Positions 9,901 through 19,339 of a stretch of 19,629 bases of DNA are shown here, one piece after another; the stretch's first letter is position 1; each line of letters starts with the position of its first letter. The notes under the pieces were generated by a model that was given only the letters and a program-made list of their open reading frames with translations, had not been told where the DNA came from and did not search any database. The DNA lies in the NCBI GenBank assembly GCA_030141585.1, contig JAQIFP010000097.1:1-19629 (forward strand), given 5' to 3'. This DNA comes from Ophryocystis elektroscirrha. Lineage: Eukaryota > Apicomplexa > Conoidasida > Neogregarinorida > Ophryocystidae. Both the position numbers and the translations under genes were made by a program.

Positions 9901-12900
9901 TTTGATTTGAATTGATTCTGTTTGAAATTTTCTTTTCTGGCATCATTTTTTCTAAAGTCTTCTTCCTCGAAACTTGATTCCTTATATTTGAAACTATGAG
10001 GATTCATATGTTTGTTGGGTATATATATATGCTGCTCTGGTTCATGTTTTGTATGGAAAGCAGTGTGCTGTTTATTTATTTTTATTTTTTTATTAGAGAA
10101 TTCAGGTTCATAAGGATGTGGAGATATGCGATGTGCACGTTTACGTACATTATAAAAAGAAATAAAACTTGGAGAAATGCCATTATTTTGACTCGAAGGT
10201 AGAAAATTATTTTTATATGATTTTTCTTTAAATATAATTGGCGGCTTCTTATACATTTGACGTCTGGAATCAAACTTTTTTAGAAATTGATGATTTACAT
10301 ATCGCGGTAATTTAGCTACATTTTTTTCATGAGGACTAAATTCTTCTTCATACATTCTGTGAGTTTTATTAAGCATTTTTTTTGCCATTATATCCATTTC
10401 TTTTAATTTATAATTATTATGAAACTCCCCTCCCATTGAAGGAGACCTAGACATAAGTTCACTGTTTTTTTTATATAATACATTTTTTCGAGTACTTGGT
10501 TGCATATATATATCATTCAAATCTATACTATCACTGGTTTCTACAAATTTCTCTGATGATTCATGGTTTTTAGGCAATCTATCTTTTAACTTTTTTGCTT
10601 CATGAACATCATCATAATCTGATGAAGTTCTTGAACCGGTTCTTTTTATTTTATTCGGGTTCAAATAACTATCTTTTTTATTATTCAAGTCTCCACTGTC
10701 ACAAGTGATTAATTCTTCGTTCATTTTTTTGCGATACATTTGAGCTTGGTCATATTCATTTTTTCGCATGTAAGTATTTTTATAATTCAAGTGGTCAGTT
10801 TTTTTGTGCCATTTCGTTTTTTTATTCCAACGAGCTCCCGTTTTAGGTTTATTAAATACGTTCAATGTATCTTGTGTTCTAGAATTCTCGAAAGTTTCTA
10901 AGTAAATAACCCATAATATTCTAATCTTGATTTAACAAATATTTTGGAAGATTACTAAAAATCATAAATGCGGTATATATACATTTACATATATTTATAT
11001 ACATATATATTTATATTTATATATATATATATATATGTATATTAATTTATATATATATTTAAATATAAATGTGTATTTATGCATTTATGTATACATAACT
11101 ATAATATCATTTCATAGGTGCATAAATGATATATTGGTTGAAGTTTACTTTCATAAACATTATCGTATGCATAATATATAAAAAAAAATTAATAATATAT
11201 GGAATCAACCGTGTAATTTAGTATAAAGTCTTACAAAAATCTTATATATATATATATATATGTATAAGATTTTACTATATCCAATATATAGCCTATAATG
11301 GATATATTTTTTATACTTAGTGATATACGTGGTAGTGAATATTTTATATAAATATTTTATATGTAATTAACCTGGTTGATCATTAGAAAATTTCGAGGAA
11401 TTGATGGGTGCGTCTTGGAATGGGTCGCAAAACCAACAAGAACTTTCCTCGTTTATTTGACGCGTTTCTTGAATAGGTGCAAAATCAATATTCAAATGTG
11501 CTTCTTTCCTAAAAATTGCCATTTTTACACACATAAAAAAAAAAATTACCCTTTTTCGCCAAATAAAACTCCTTGATAATAATTACGAGCATATACAGCA
11601 AATGTAGATGATTCATACTCTACAAAAGCGCAACTCCTACGATACTTTAAAGATATTTAATATTTTACTTCTCAGGCATAAACCGTAGTTTATTCACTGG
11701 ACCAATTTTACAAAATAAAGACTTAAAAAGAGAGTGTAAATATGGTTTTCTCACAGACTCTATATATACGTTGATACTACCGAAACGTTACCTCTTATAT
11801 TTCCTATCCATAAAGCAGCGTTCGTTTTCCTAGGCCCGAATAAAATAACACGCGTTTTTTTTATTTCTTCATCTTCACTAAAAGAAGATACGTAATTTTG
11901 AAAATTCCTAAATGTATATCTTTAATAAACATATGAAATACTTCAACGCTCTTTGAGCTAGCTTTTTTGTTTTATATGCCAAATGAACAGCGACTTTCGA
12001 GTCGCTCAAATTTACTTCATTAGTTTCTGGGACTAATGAAATCATACTTATCTAATCAACATTTAATTTTACAAAATACACACGTCGTAGTCTTCTTTGT
12101 CAACCTGAGAACCAGTCTCTATAAATTTAGTAATCTCTTCATTATTTTCTTCCATATATTTGGGTAGTTGGTATATTAACAAATATCTGTAAATATAAAA
12201 TTATATAAAATATATAATAACTACACACATAAATATATATATATATAACATATTTATATATACGATTATTTTTATTATTATTATTTATATATATATATAT
12301 ATATATATATTTATAAATTTATATATGTATATTTGTATATATACATATATATAAATACATATGTATTTATATACATACATATATATATCTATATTATCAA
12401 AATCATATTTAATATATATATATATATTATAATATAAAAAATATGAATGGCAGTGTTTAAAATTGCATACATATATCCTCCATTAAGTATATACCTGTTT
12501 GTTAAGCCGAATCGATTCATAATATTTTGATAATCCAGGATTTGCTGCTCAAGAGGCATATGTTCACACCAAGTGGAGACAAACAATAATTGAGGTGTCA
12601 TTTGAGTCTCTTTAAAACTCAAATGTTTTGAATCCGGTAATTTTTCCGTTACGTCAGACGCTGATTTAATAATAACTTAGCTTTTTTTACTTGTTGTCTC
12701 TTCACAATCGAGTGTTGTTTCTTCATCCTATTTTGTGTAATAATTAAAGTTCATTTTACCTTAGTTTCAACTTCCGACGTAGCTTCAAGTATTTTACTTA
12801 TTAAAAAGGGAGGCCACGTTAAATTTTGCACATTTGTTTTTAAAGAACAATGAAGCTTTTCTACTTCACAAGCACGTAGTAAAACAGGTAAAGCAGCGCT

Positions 12901-14025
12901 TTCTGCAAGTTCTAATACCAATTTTACTCCTTCATGCTTCCAACGAAAACTTGAGGGCCCCACTATTCTGATTTAATGATTAGAATAAACTATAACCTAT
13001 TGTATATAATTTAACACTATCAATATTAAAATAACAACATTTATTTAAGCCTTTTTATATATAAATACATAATTATACAAATATATATATATGTATATAT
13101 ATTTATATGTACGGATATTTAGATATATATAAAAGTATATGTATCAATATCACCAAATACAAACATATACATATGTGCATGTAAAGATATTTACATATAT
13201 ACACATATATATACATACACATGCTAGTGTGTATAAATATAATATTATAACATTGTATAAAAAACTTAAATGTAATCAATTTCATAGCGTATATATTTGA
13301 AGATACTAGATTTATTATTAAACATAAAATGCAACATTTATCTTTTTATGTGGATTTCAAAGTATGTCATATAAAGCAAATAAAATTCAATTTAATAATT
13401 TGTTCTACTAAATTAATTTATTAATCAGTTTAGATATACATATCTGTACAAGTTAAGAATAGTTGAACTGAATATAATAATTAATAAATGCAATATTTAT
13501 ATTTTACACAAATTTGCAAATATTAATAATCACTCGTAAATAAATTATCTATGTATTGATGAAGACAAAAAAATAAATAATTTTTTTTTTTAATAATATT
13601 AATTATATTATAATTAAATATATATAAATTTGTATGCACATGTATTAATAATTGCGAAAATTACGTCATAGGTAATAAAAAATTTCTTCTATCTATTTAG
13701 AATAATTTGTAATAAGTATTCCTACTATTGAATAAAAAAATATTAGATAGTTATATTACCTATGCAATTTTTGAAGAAAGGGATACAGCTCAAAAACCGG
13801 CCAATTTATTTGAATGTAAATTTGATATTTGGGTGAAAAATTTGCATCTGTATTGTTAAGGAAAGCATTTTTTTGTAATAAATTATTTATTTGTGAAGAA
13901 AAAGGATTAAGAGGGAAAGGTTCATGAAGATCATCAATTGGTTCGACATCTTCAATTTCGCCATCCTCAACATCGGAAGCTTCTATGGATAAATGTTCAA
14001 AAGAGGATGCGTCCTCCTTTTTCAT
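6963..14025 (-). CDS. RNA-recognition-motif protein with giant charged KEDFR-repeat tail (Spen-like?)
   Basis: Eleven minus-strand exons join in phase: 13760-14025, 12760-12967, 12691-12727, 12495-12660, 12084-12186, 11942-12051, 11792-11907, 11669-11759, 11550-11636, 11372-11508 and 6963-10897, giving about 1751 residues. The ATG at 14025 follows an in-frame TAG. Residues 1-35 are acidic. Three RRM-like folds follow: about 67-130 (QIYIQINW...VKLVLELAE), about 226-300 (YLLIYQLP...KVAVHLAY) and about 326-406. The last is the clearest, with RNP2-like ALWIGNI, RNP1-like SCAFVEYE and a closing NIDFA as in Spen/RBM15 RRMs. A CWFC motif follows near 420. The last exon encodes 1310 charged, low-complexity residues with KEDFR-type repeats at about 1005-1235. 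No SPOC domain was seen, so Spen membership is only a suggestion. An RNA-binding role is inferred from the RRMs. Eight of ten introns are 30-41 or 308-474 nt; the others are 32 and 792 nt. Confidence 0.82.
8514..9206 (-). repeat. Degenerate 15-bp coding repeat (K/R-E/K-D-F-R/K pentapeptides)
   Basis: On the minus strand the frame of the RRM gene reads a long run of pentapeptides around KEDFR, RKEDF, KRDLR, KENLK and similar, often spaced by exactly five residues. On the plus strand it appears as recurring tcttcttttctaaag. The copies diverge in codons and residues, so this is an old or selected expansion rather than a fresh tandem duplication. Related motifs (EDFRKNDARKENF) occur earlier, near 9930-9990. 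Confidence 0.9.
10898..11371 (-). other. Long intron 10 of the RRM gene
   Basis: This 474-nt A+T-rich intron (donor GTTAATTA, acceptor TTACTTAG) joins exon 10 to the giant last exon. The acceptor at 10898-10900 is the one that restores phase, and the frame upstream of it soon meets TAA. TA microsatellite fills about 10975-11045. The donor GTTAAT is weaker than the others, so this join is the least secure in the model. The last exon could instead be a separate gene whose start I cannot see. Confidence 0.6.
12187..12494 (-). other. Intron 4 of the RRM gene, TA microsatellite
   Basis: This 308-nt intron is almost wholly TA/TTTATA repeat (12227-12426). The donor is GTATATAC and the acceptor TTTACAG. 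The join restores NRYLLIYQLPKY in phase. Confidence 0.75.
12968..13759 (-). other. Intron 1 of the RRM gene
   Basis: At 792 nt this is the longest intron in the window (donor GTAATATA, acceptor TAAATCAG). The join gives FLQKLHRIVGPSSFRWK, a continuous RRM-like helix-to-strand passage. It contains TA repeats (13080-13240) and no supported exon; the Tyr/Ile/Met-rich ORF near 13103-13285 is repeat translation. Confidence 0.7.
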
Positions 14026-14698
14026 CTAGCACCAGTCATTGAATAATTGAGCGTATGAAATTTATTTACTTAAATTTCTAAAATATAGGCCCAGCAGTTT
14101 TTTTTTGTAATCTGTAGATTAAAACAACATACTGCATATATGATAATTGAAGTTTATAGTTGTTTTAATAAAGTTATTTGTCATTTGTTGAGTAGTATTT
14201 TAATATATTTTTATATTGAGGAATTTTGCTTTCATTTCTGATTCTTATATGTGCCATTATTAATAGTGATTATGTATATATATGAATATATATATATTTA
14301 TATTTATATATAAATATACAAATACATCAAGGCGTCCGTTTTATTTAGTTTCAACAATATAAAAAATTTGGTTATGTATATATATATAATGCTCATACAA
14401 TACAGCAATATATATTTAAACGAAAGGTTTTTTTTTTTTTTTTATAAATGGTCATAAGTTTTTTTTTTTCAATATTACATATAATAATTTTTTTTTCGAA
14501 ATATAAGTTGATTATATGCAAAATAATGCATAAATAGCAGGATACAAAGGAATTGTTATATTATATTTACAAATATTTCATTACTAATATTATTGTGTGT
14601 AGCGTAATCTAATAATATTGATACCGTCTGTATTCATCGCAAAGTAATGAGTTGCTTATTATTTGTAGATGAGGTGAACAAAACAATCTAAAAAGTAT

Positions 14699-14708
14699 GT
14701 ACACCCCA
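14699..14708 (+). promoter_or_regulatory. GTACACCCCA motif, copy 1
   Basis: GTACACCCCAATAAG starts here, and a near copy, GTACACCCCACAAG, starts at 15015. A ten-base match with five C's is unexpected in this composition. It may be a transcription-factor site shared by the two divergent genes; this is inference only. Confidence 0.3.
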
Positions 14709-15014
14709 ATAAGAAGAAAAAAGTGAAATTATATAATAATTGTGTTTAGTAAAATATAAAAAAAATTCTATAAGGCAATAAATTGACTAGTCACTGTGAT
14801 TGTATAAAAGCATATCAAATATGAAAGAAAACTGCGAAATACGATGCGCAAAGTGTGGTTTGAAATAATAGTCGCTTGCTATTTTCAATTAGATATAAAT
14901 AAAGAACGAAATATGTTTAAATATCAAAGTAATTATATTTTAAAATTATTTGACTTATAATTAGGTAAAATTACATTTTTTACTAGTCTCATTATTAAGA
15001 GAATACATTTTTAA

Positions 15015-15024
15015 GTACACCCCA
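15015..15024 (+). promoter_or_regulatory. GTACACCCCA motif, copy 2
   Basis: This is the second copy of the motif, 316 bases downstream of the first in the same orientation and 229 bases before the ATG of the plus-strand gene. Confidence 0.3.
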
Positions 15025-15036
15025 CAAGTTGATCAA

Positions 15037-15052
15037 GTATCATATGTGATAC
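15037..15052. promoter_or_regulatory. GTATCA-TATG-TGATAC inverted repeat
   Basis: A perfect 6-bp inverted repeat surrounds TATG, 13 bases after the second C-rich motif. It could be a dimeric factor site or chance. It lies about 190 bases upstream of the ATG. Confidence 0.25.
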
Positions 15053-15162
15053 ATATCTTATATATACGCACCTGCTACTGCTGCACCTTTAGATATGTTT
15101 ATATACTACCAATAAACATTATTGTTATTATAATGCTTTATAATTTCTGCGTTGCTGTTATT

Positions 15163-15194
15163 GTGTATGTGTATGTGTGTGTGTGTGTATGTAT
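15163..15194. repeat. GT/GTAT microsatellite
   Basis: This is a short run of GTGTAT and (GT)n units, one of the few dinucleotide repeats here that is not AT. It overlaps the putative leader-intron donor. Confidence 0.85.
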
Positions 15195-15240
15195 ATGCAT
15201 ATTGTGATACTGCATGCTTAATTTTTTTTTTCTTTTATAG
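15165..15240 (+). other. Probable 5' leader intron of the plus-strand gene
   Basis: A GTATGT donor-like site at 15165 and a pyrimidine-rich tract with acceptor (TTTTCTTTTATAG, ending 15240) flank 76 nt that include a GT microsatellite. The acceptor lies three bases before the ATG at 15244. The site is stronger than most acceptors in the window. A coding upstream exon is not excluded but none was found. Confidence 0.45.
15211..15218. promoter_or_regulatory. TGCATGCT (GCATGC core) upstream of the plus-strand gene
   Basis: This is a second GCATGC core, 27 bases before the ATG at 15244 and inside the putative leader intron. See the similar TGCATGCA at 5240. Any role in transcription is inference. 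Confidence 0.2.
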
Positions 15241-15243
15241 AAA

Positions 15244-18200
15244 ATGTTCTTAGCTGAAATGGATATGGATCAGCTGGATTCTAACGAAGCACTTCAGCAA
15301 ATGAATACTTTGAAGTCTTATGTGGAGTCGAATGATACTCATAAGGATATTGATTCTCCAAAGTCCACAAAAGTATCAACAGCCACATCAACTATCCCTG
15401 TAACTCCGCCGTCAGACTTATCTACATTTACTTCCCCTTCCTCTTGTTCTGTCTCTCCTAACTACAATTATCAAATTATAAAAACTGGTAATAATTGTTA
15501 TATATATATAACCTCTTTTTTTTTAGATAAATTCAATTATGTACCAAAAAATTTACAAAGACCTTTGTTAAAAGATCTTGGTATAAATAGTCCCATTAAA
15601 ACGTCTTTCCGTGAGCTAATTCCCTTTACAGTTCGACCTGTAAATAAACTTTCGCATAAAAAGCACTTTTTGCATAATCTTCGGAATCTTCCTAAAATAA
15701 AAGCTGTTTCAACGTGTACCCCGAGACCCACGAGCTGGTTTCCTTCATTAAAAACTAGTAATATACATAAATTATACTTGCATGTGTATATACATACAAG
15801 TCTTTTTTTTTTTTTTTTTTGTATATGTGCATATATGGAATGACATTATTTATTTTAATATTATTTTGTGAATAGATGAATCAATGGACAAGTACAGAAA
15901 CATTCAATTAAAGAATGAAGGAATGGCTTCAAATATGGAATTGAAAAATGATAGTGATACATGGAAATACTCTACTTTATTTCAACCAAACACATATAAC
16001 GCAGGGGAGTCTCAGTACGGTAGCTTTGATTGTTTATTTCAACCTAAAATTGATAATATTGTAAGATCTCTAATTAATAATTTTATTTTTGGTAGCTTTC
16101 TATGCCTTGTAATGAGTCATCTTTAAATAATACAGTGGAGGATCCTTCTCAAAGCAATTATCGGGATTATGACCCAAATTGTTGGGACTTTAACGTATTT
16201 ACGCAAATATGTGAATCTTCCAATATAACGAAGCCAAATACCACTGATTCGCCTGCTAAGCGTAAATGATTAAATAGTAATAATATTCTTATGTTTGTAG
16301 ATGATATTCTACTAATTGAAAATTGTTATTCTAACTATTTTAACGTTTTCAATAAACAGTACGACCTGCTTCAAGAATCGAAACCGTATTCTTTCGACTA
16401 TAACCCAGATACAGTATATAATAATGAATTAAGTTATTCCAGTATTAAACAATCTTTTCCCACTATGTGTACTTCGTCTTATGATATGGGGAATAACTGT
16501 ATGTCGCTTATATCTGCACGTAACAAAAAAAGTATGTATGTTTTTCGGAAATATCGTTATATGCCCAGTCTCAATAATATCAGATTAAAGTACCATGTAT
16601 ATAATACAAAATTATTTAATAAATTTCCATTTACTATAAAATTTAATATAATTGCCATCGAACCCAAGTATTTTCCTAACTTAAACAATAAAATATATAA
16701 AAACCCTTTTTTTGATGAGATTTATATCCAAAATTCTTTAAACTTCAATACCCATTCCAATAATAACCAAACCCCTCTTATCATGCAAATAGATGGTTCC
16801 TCAAATAATTGTCCTCAAAATCAAAAGCCGTACTTAATTATCAATGATACCTTTCAATTTCAAAATAATTCTGACTCTGATTCGTCAAATCTGAATACAT
16901 CAAATACAAATACACCAATTATTCAATTCAGCAATATTACTGCGGATACAACAACAGCGAATACAGCAGCCGATAAAATAACAGCGGCAGCATTGGCTGG
17001 AGCCGTGGATACAGCAACAGCGGCAGCGAATACAACAATAAGGAATACAGCAGCGGAAAATACATCTTTTTCTGTACAAATGCATCCTTTAGACTTCTCT
17101 GCTCCAAGCGGGTCAAAAAGGTGCTCCGAAAATTTGAATGAACACCAAATCTACACCCCAGACTATATAATGCCAGGTAGCCTATAAATATATTACAATG
17201 TATGTATTAATCGATACATGTGTCTTTCTGTATTTTTTGCAAAAAAATACTTGAAAATACATACAAATGTATGCATAATAAATTTACATATATATTTCAA
17301 AAAATAAAAAGAACAAATAATTGTGTATTTATTATATATTTCGACTGCCTTTTCTGTTGTTTATATACTCAAATCTTTAAGTTTATTTATTTATAATATG
17401 TGAACATGCAACTATACCTATTTATTATGTAAAATATACAAATTTACCCGAAATGTGTTCACGCCTAGTTTTTATTAGATTCGGAACCACCATTGTTAGA
17501 AAAAAACATTGATGCACAGCAATGCTTGCAGCAACAAACATTTATAGAATCAACTTTGAATAATAATACTAATACTTTAATACACCCCATGCCAATTTGT
17601 ACTGGGCAAAACTTTTCTTATAATTTGCCACAGTTCTCTGAATATTCAGATAATATTAGTCCAAAATCACCGTCGTATTATAATAATAATGATTTGAATC
17701 CTAATAATAAATCTTCGTATATGGGAAATTATATGTATTCTATGACGACAGCAACGTCGTCCTCTCCATATATTGGATATAATAGAAATGATTGCATGGT
17801 TTGTCCCATGGGATCCAATTCTCCATATGTATTGTATGATAAAAATCTTAATCCCATAGAGTCTAATGTTATACCACCTCCAGCTCCTTATAAAGAAAAT
17901 TCTTATAATGAATATGCACAAGGCTACCATCAAAATAACACTATGTATCAATACAATAATTCCTTATACCCCTCTCACCAACTAGGCTCTTCTGCTATTC
18001 TCGGATTGGAGTCTCTTAGCCCTGAGTATAAGAGACTTTTGAGAAATATTCCACGCAAAACTAGTGAGGTTTTTACACCATCAGATATCGCAGCTTTTCG
18101 GACATGTCATCCACATTACTCTCGTAAGTGTGTGCATATATAAACACCCATCATAAATCATAAATATACACAAAATTTATTCAAATGTTCTAATCATATA

Positions 18201-19339
18201 ATCAATATTATTAATAATTTTATCAAATAATATAATCATTTCATGTACACATGTTTTACTGAAAATAATTGTCTCATAAATTATCATGTTTCGTACATAA
18301 ATTAATTAATTTTTTTTAAAAATCAATAATGCTTTAAACTATTGCTTTTATTCTATAGTTAAGACTTTATTTTTATTATATTTTGATATAAACTTATTTA
18401 AACATATAAATACTATGTAATATCTATTATAAAATATTTATTACAATTATTTTTATTATTCAAATGGTATTTTTTCATTCACTCGAAACAAATTTTTTAA
18501 TTTACCTTGCTAAAAATATTATTAAATAAAATGTTTATAGAAAACATACAAATAAATGAATTCAACTGGTTCACGTCATTTTATAAATATATATCATGAT
18601 TTTTATAGGAATGACATGCATGACATTGCGACGCATGATGTGTGTATAAGTTGTTAGGCTTTATAGAGGAATATATAGATTTCATGATTAAATAATTTTT
18701 TTTTGGAAATAAACACAAAAATTTATTTATTCTCAGGGAATTGTTTAATTTTAATGCAAAATGGATTTGATATACGTTTAGGAGAAGTAGGTAGGGCAGC
18801 TCTTAAGAAAGAAATTTCCAAAAGATTAAGAGCAAATATTCAATTAAGAGAAAGGTATATTTTACATTTTTATATTTATTTATACTAAATTTGGTTACAG
18901 TTTAAATATTGCAATTTATATACGTCACAATTAAATAAATGCTGCTAGGTGTGTGTCGGTTGTATGTCGTTTGAAAAACGCAAATGTTCTTCAATTACTC
19001 CAAATGGCAGAAATTACAGGCTGCTTAGCATTAGTAAAATTAATTTTCTATTATTTTTATGTGTAGGGTTTAAAAATATCCAGCTGTTATTGGAAAGAAT
19101 ATGCTAAAAAACAAAAACTCCCTATACCTCGTAAATCAGACATATTTGGATATATTAATAACGAAAAAGATTTTTCAAAAAAAAAATCCAAATTTGACGA
19201 CTCTCAAACAAATAGCGACTACGATGATGTCAACAGCAGAACGTCTCAGCAGAACATGGAAAACCCTTGCAATTTCAACGCCAAAACTAAGAAGTCTAAA
19301 AAACGGGAACGGAACCTTGCGAAATCAGGTATAAATTAA
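15244..19339 (+). CDS. Unrecognised Asn/Ser-rich protein with basic helical C-terminal region
   Basis: Ten exons join in phase: 15244-15487, 15527-15757, 15876-16060, 16096-16261, 16301-17176, 17479-18123, 18609-18641, 18737-18854, 18949-19033 and 19067-19339, giving about 951 residues. The ATG at 15244 lies just after a strong acceptor. I do not recognise the family. Residues 1-80 are acidic, then Ser/Thr/Pro-rich. The middle (about 277-780) is Asn-, Tyr- and Ser-rich, with an Ala/Thr tract near 488-531. From about 740 the composition becomes less biased: SPEYKRLLRNIPRKTSEVF, GEVGRAALKKEISKRLRANI, RLKNANVLQLLQMAEITG and CYWKEYAKKQKLPIPRK. These look like amphipathic, basic helices. A Lys-rich tail (KTKKSKKRERN) resembles a nuclear localisation signal, so a nuclear role is possible but inferred. 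The stop at 19337 is uncertain: a GGTATAA donor-like site at 19328 could continue the gene past the window. The 33-nt exon is also uncertain. Confidence 0.75.
15488..15526 (+). other. 39-nt intron without frame disruption
   Basis: The segment has a GTAATAATTG donor, a run of T and a TTTTAG acceptor, like neighbouring introns. It is 13 codons long with no in-frame stop, so the reading frame passes straight through whether or not it is spliced. Retention would add GNNCYIYITSFFL after residue 81. Confidence 0.6.
16936..17065 (+). repeat. Ala/Thr-rich coding low-complexity tract
   Basis: Imperfect triplets (aca, gcg, gca, aat) encode an Ala/Thr-rich stretch containing KITAAALAGAVDTATAAANT. It is richer in G+C than the surrounding Asn-rich sequence and lies inside the fifth exon of the unknown gene. 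Confidence 0.85.
17177..17478 (+). other. Intron 5 of the plus-strand gene
   Basis: This 302-nt A+T-rich intron has donor GTAGCCTA and acceptor TTTATTAG. Without splicing the frame stops at TAA 17184-17186. The joined frame continues in the next 645-nt exon with the same Asn-rich composition. Confidence 0.65.
18124..18608 (+). other. Intron 6 of the plus-strand gene
   Basis: This 485-nt A+T-rich intron has donor GTAAGTGT, the best donor match in the gene, and acceptor TTTTATAG. No coding segment was found inside. Confidence 0.65.
18609..18641 (+). other. Candidate 33-nt micro-exon
   Basis: This segment is more G+C-rich than its flanks, follows a TATAG acceptor and meets a GTGTATAAG donor-like site. 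It enters and leaves in phase 1, so including or skipping it keeps the frame. It would add about eleven residues (RMTCMTLRRMM). Confidence 0.4.

Larger units (their letters stand above)
14026..15243. other. Divergent intergenic region between the RRM gene and the unknown plus-strand gene
   Basis: This 1.2-kb region must contain both promoters. It holds T-rich homopolymers (14421-14520), a less A+T-rich stretch from about 14600 to 15120, two copies of GTACACCCCA, a GTATCA/TGATAC dyad, and a 15-codon ORF at 14821-14868. Its last 80 bases look like a leader intron. Confidence 0.65.

Noticed and set aside
11372..11508. CWFC motif suggesting a Cwf19/CwfJ domain
   Set aside because: The tetrapeptide matches the start of that domain, but the residues after it (DPFQDAPINSS) do not, and no metallophosphatase-like N-terminal domain is present. 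The preceding sequence is an RRM.
11376..11576. 66-codon plus-strand ORF
   Set aside because: It is antisense to RRM-gene exons 9-10, which carry a recognisable RRM with correct splice phases.
13103..13285. 60-codon minus-strand ORF inside intron 1 of the RRM gene
   Set aside because: Most of it is TATA/CATA repeat translation (Tyr/Ile/Cys/Met), and the flanking exons join in phase without it.
17667..17951. 94-codon minus-strand Ile/Arg-rich ORF
   Set aside because: It is the antisense shadow of the Asn/Tyr/Ser-rich exon of the plus-strand gene.
19101..19334. 77-codon plus-strand ORF at the end of the unknown gene
   Set aside because: It is in a different frame from the spliced gene; the frame GLKISSCYWKEYAKK continues in phase from the preceding exon and is richer in conserved-looking residues.
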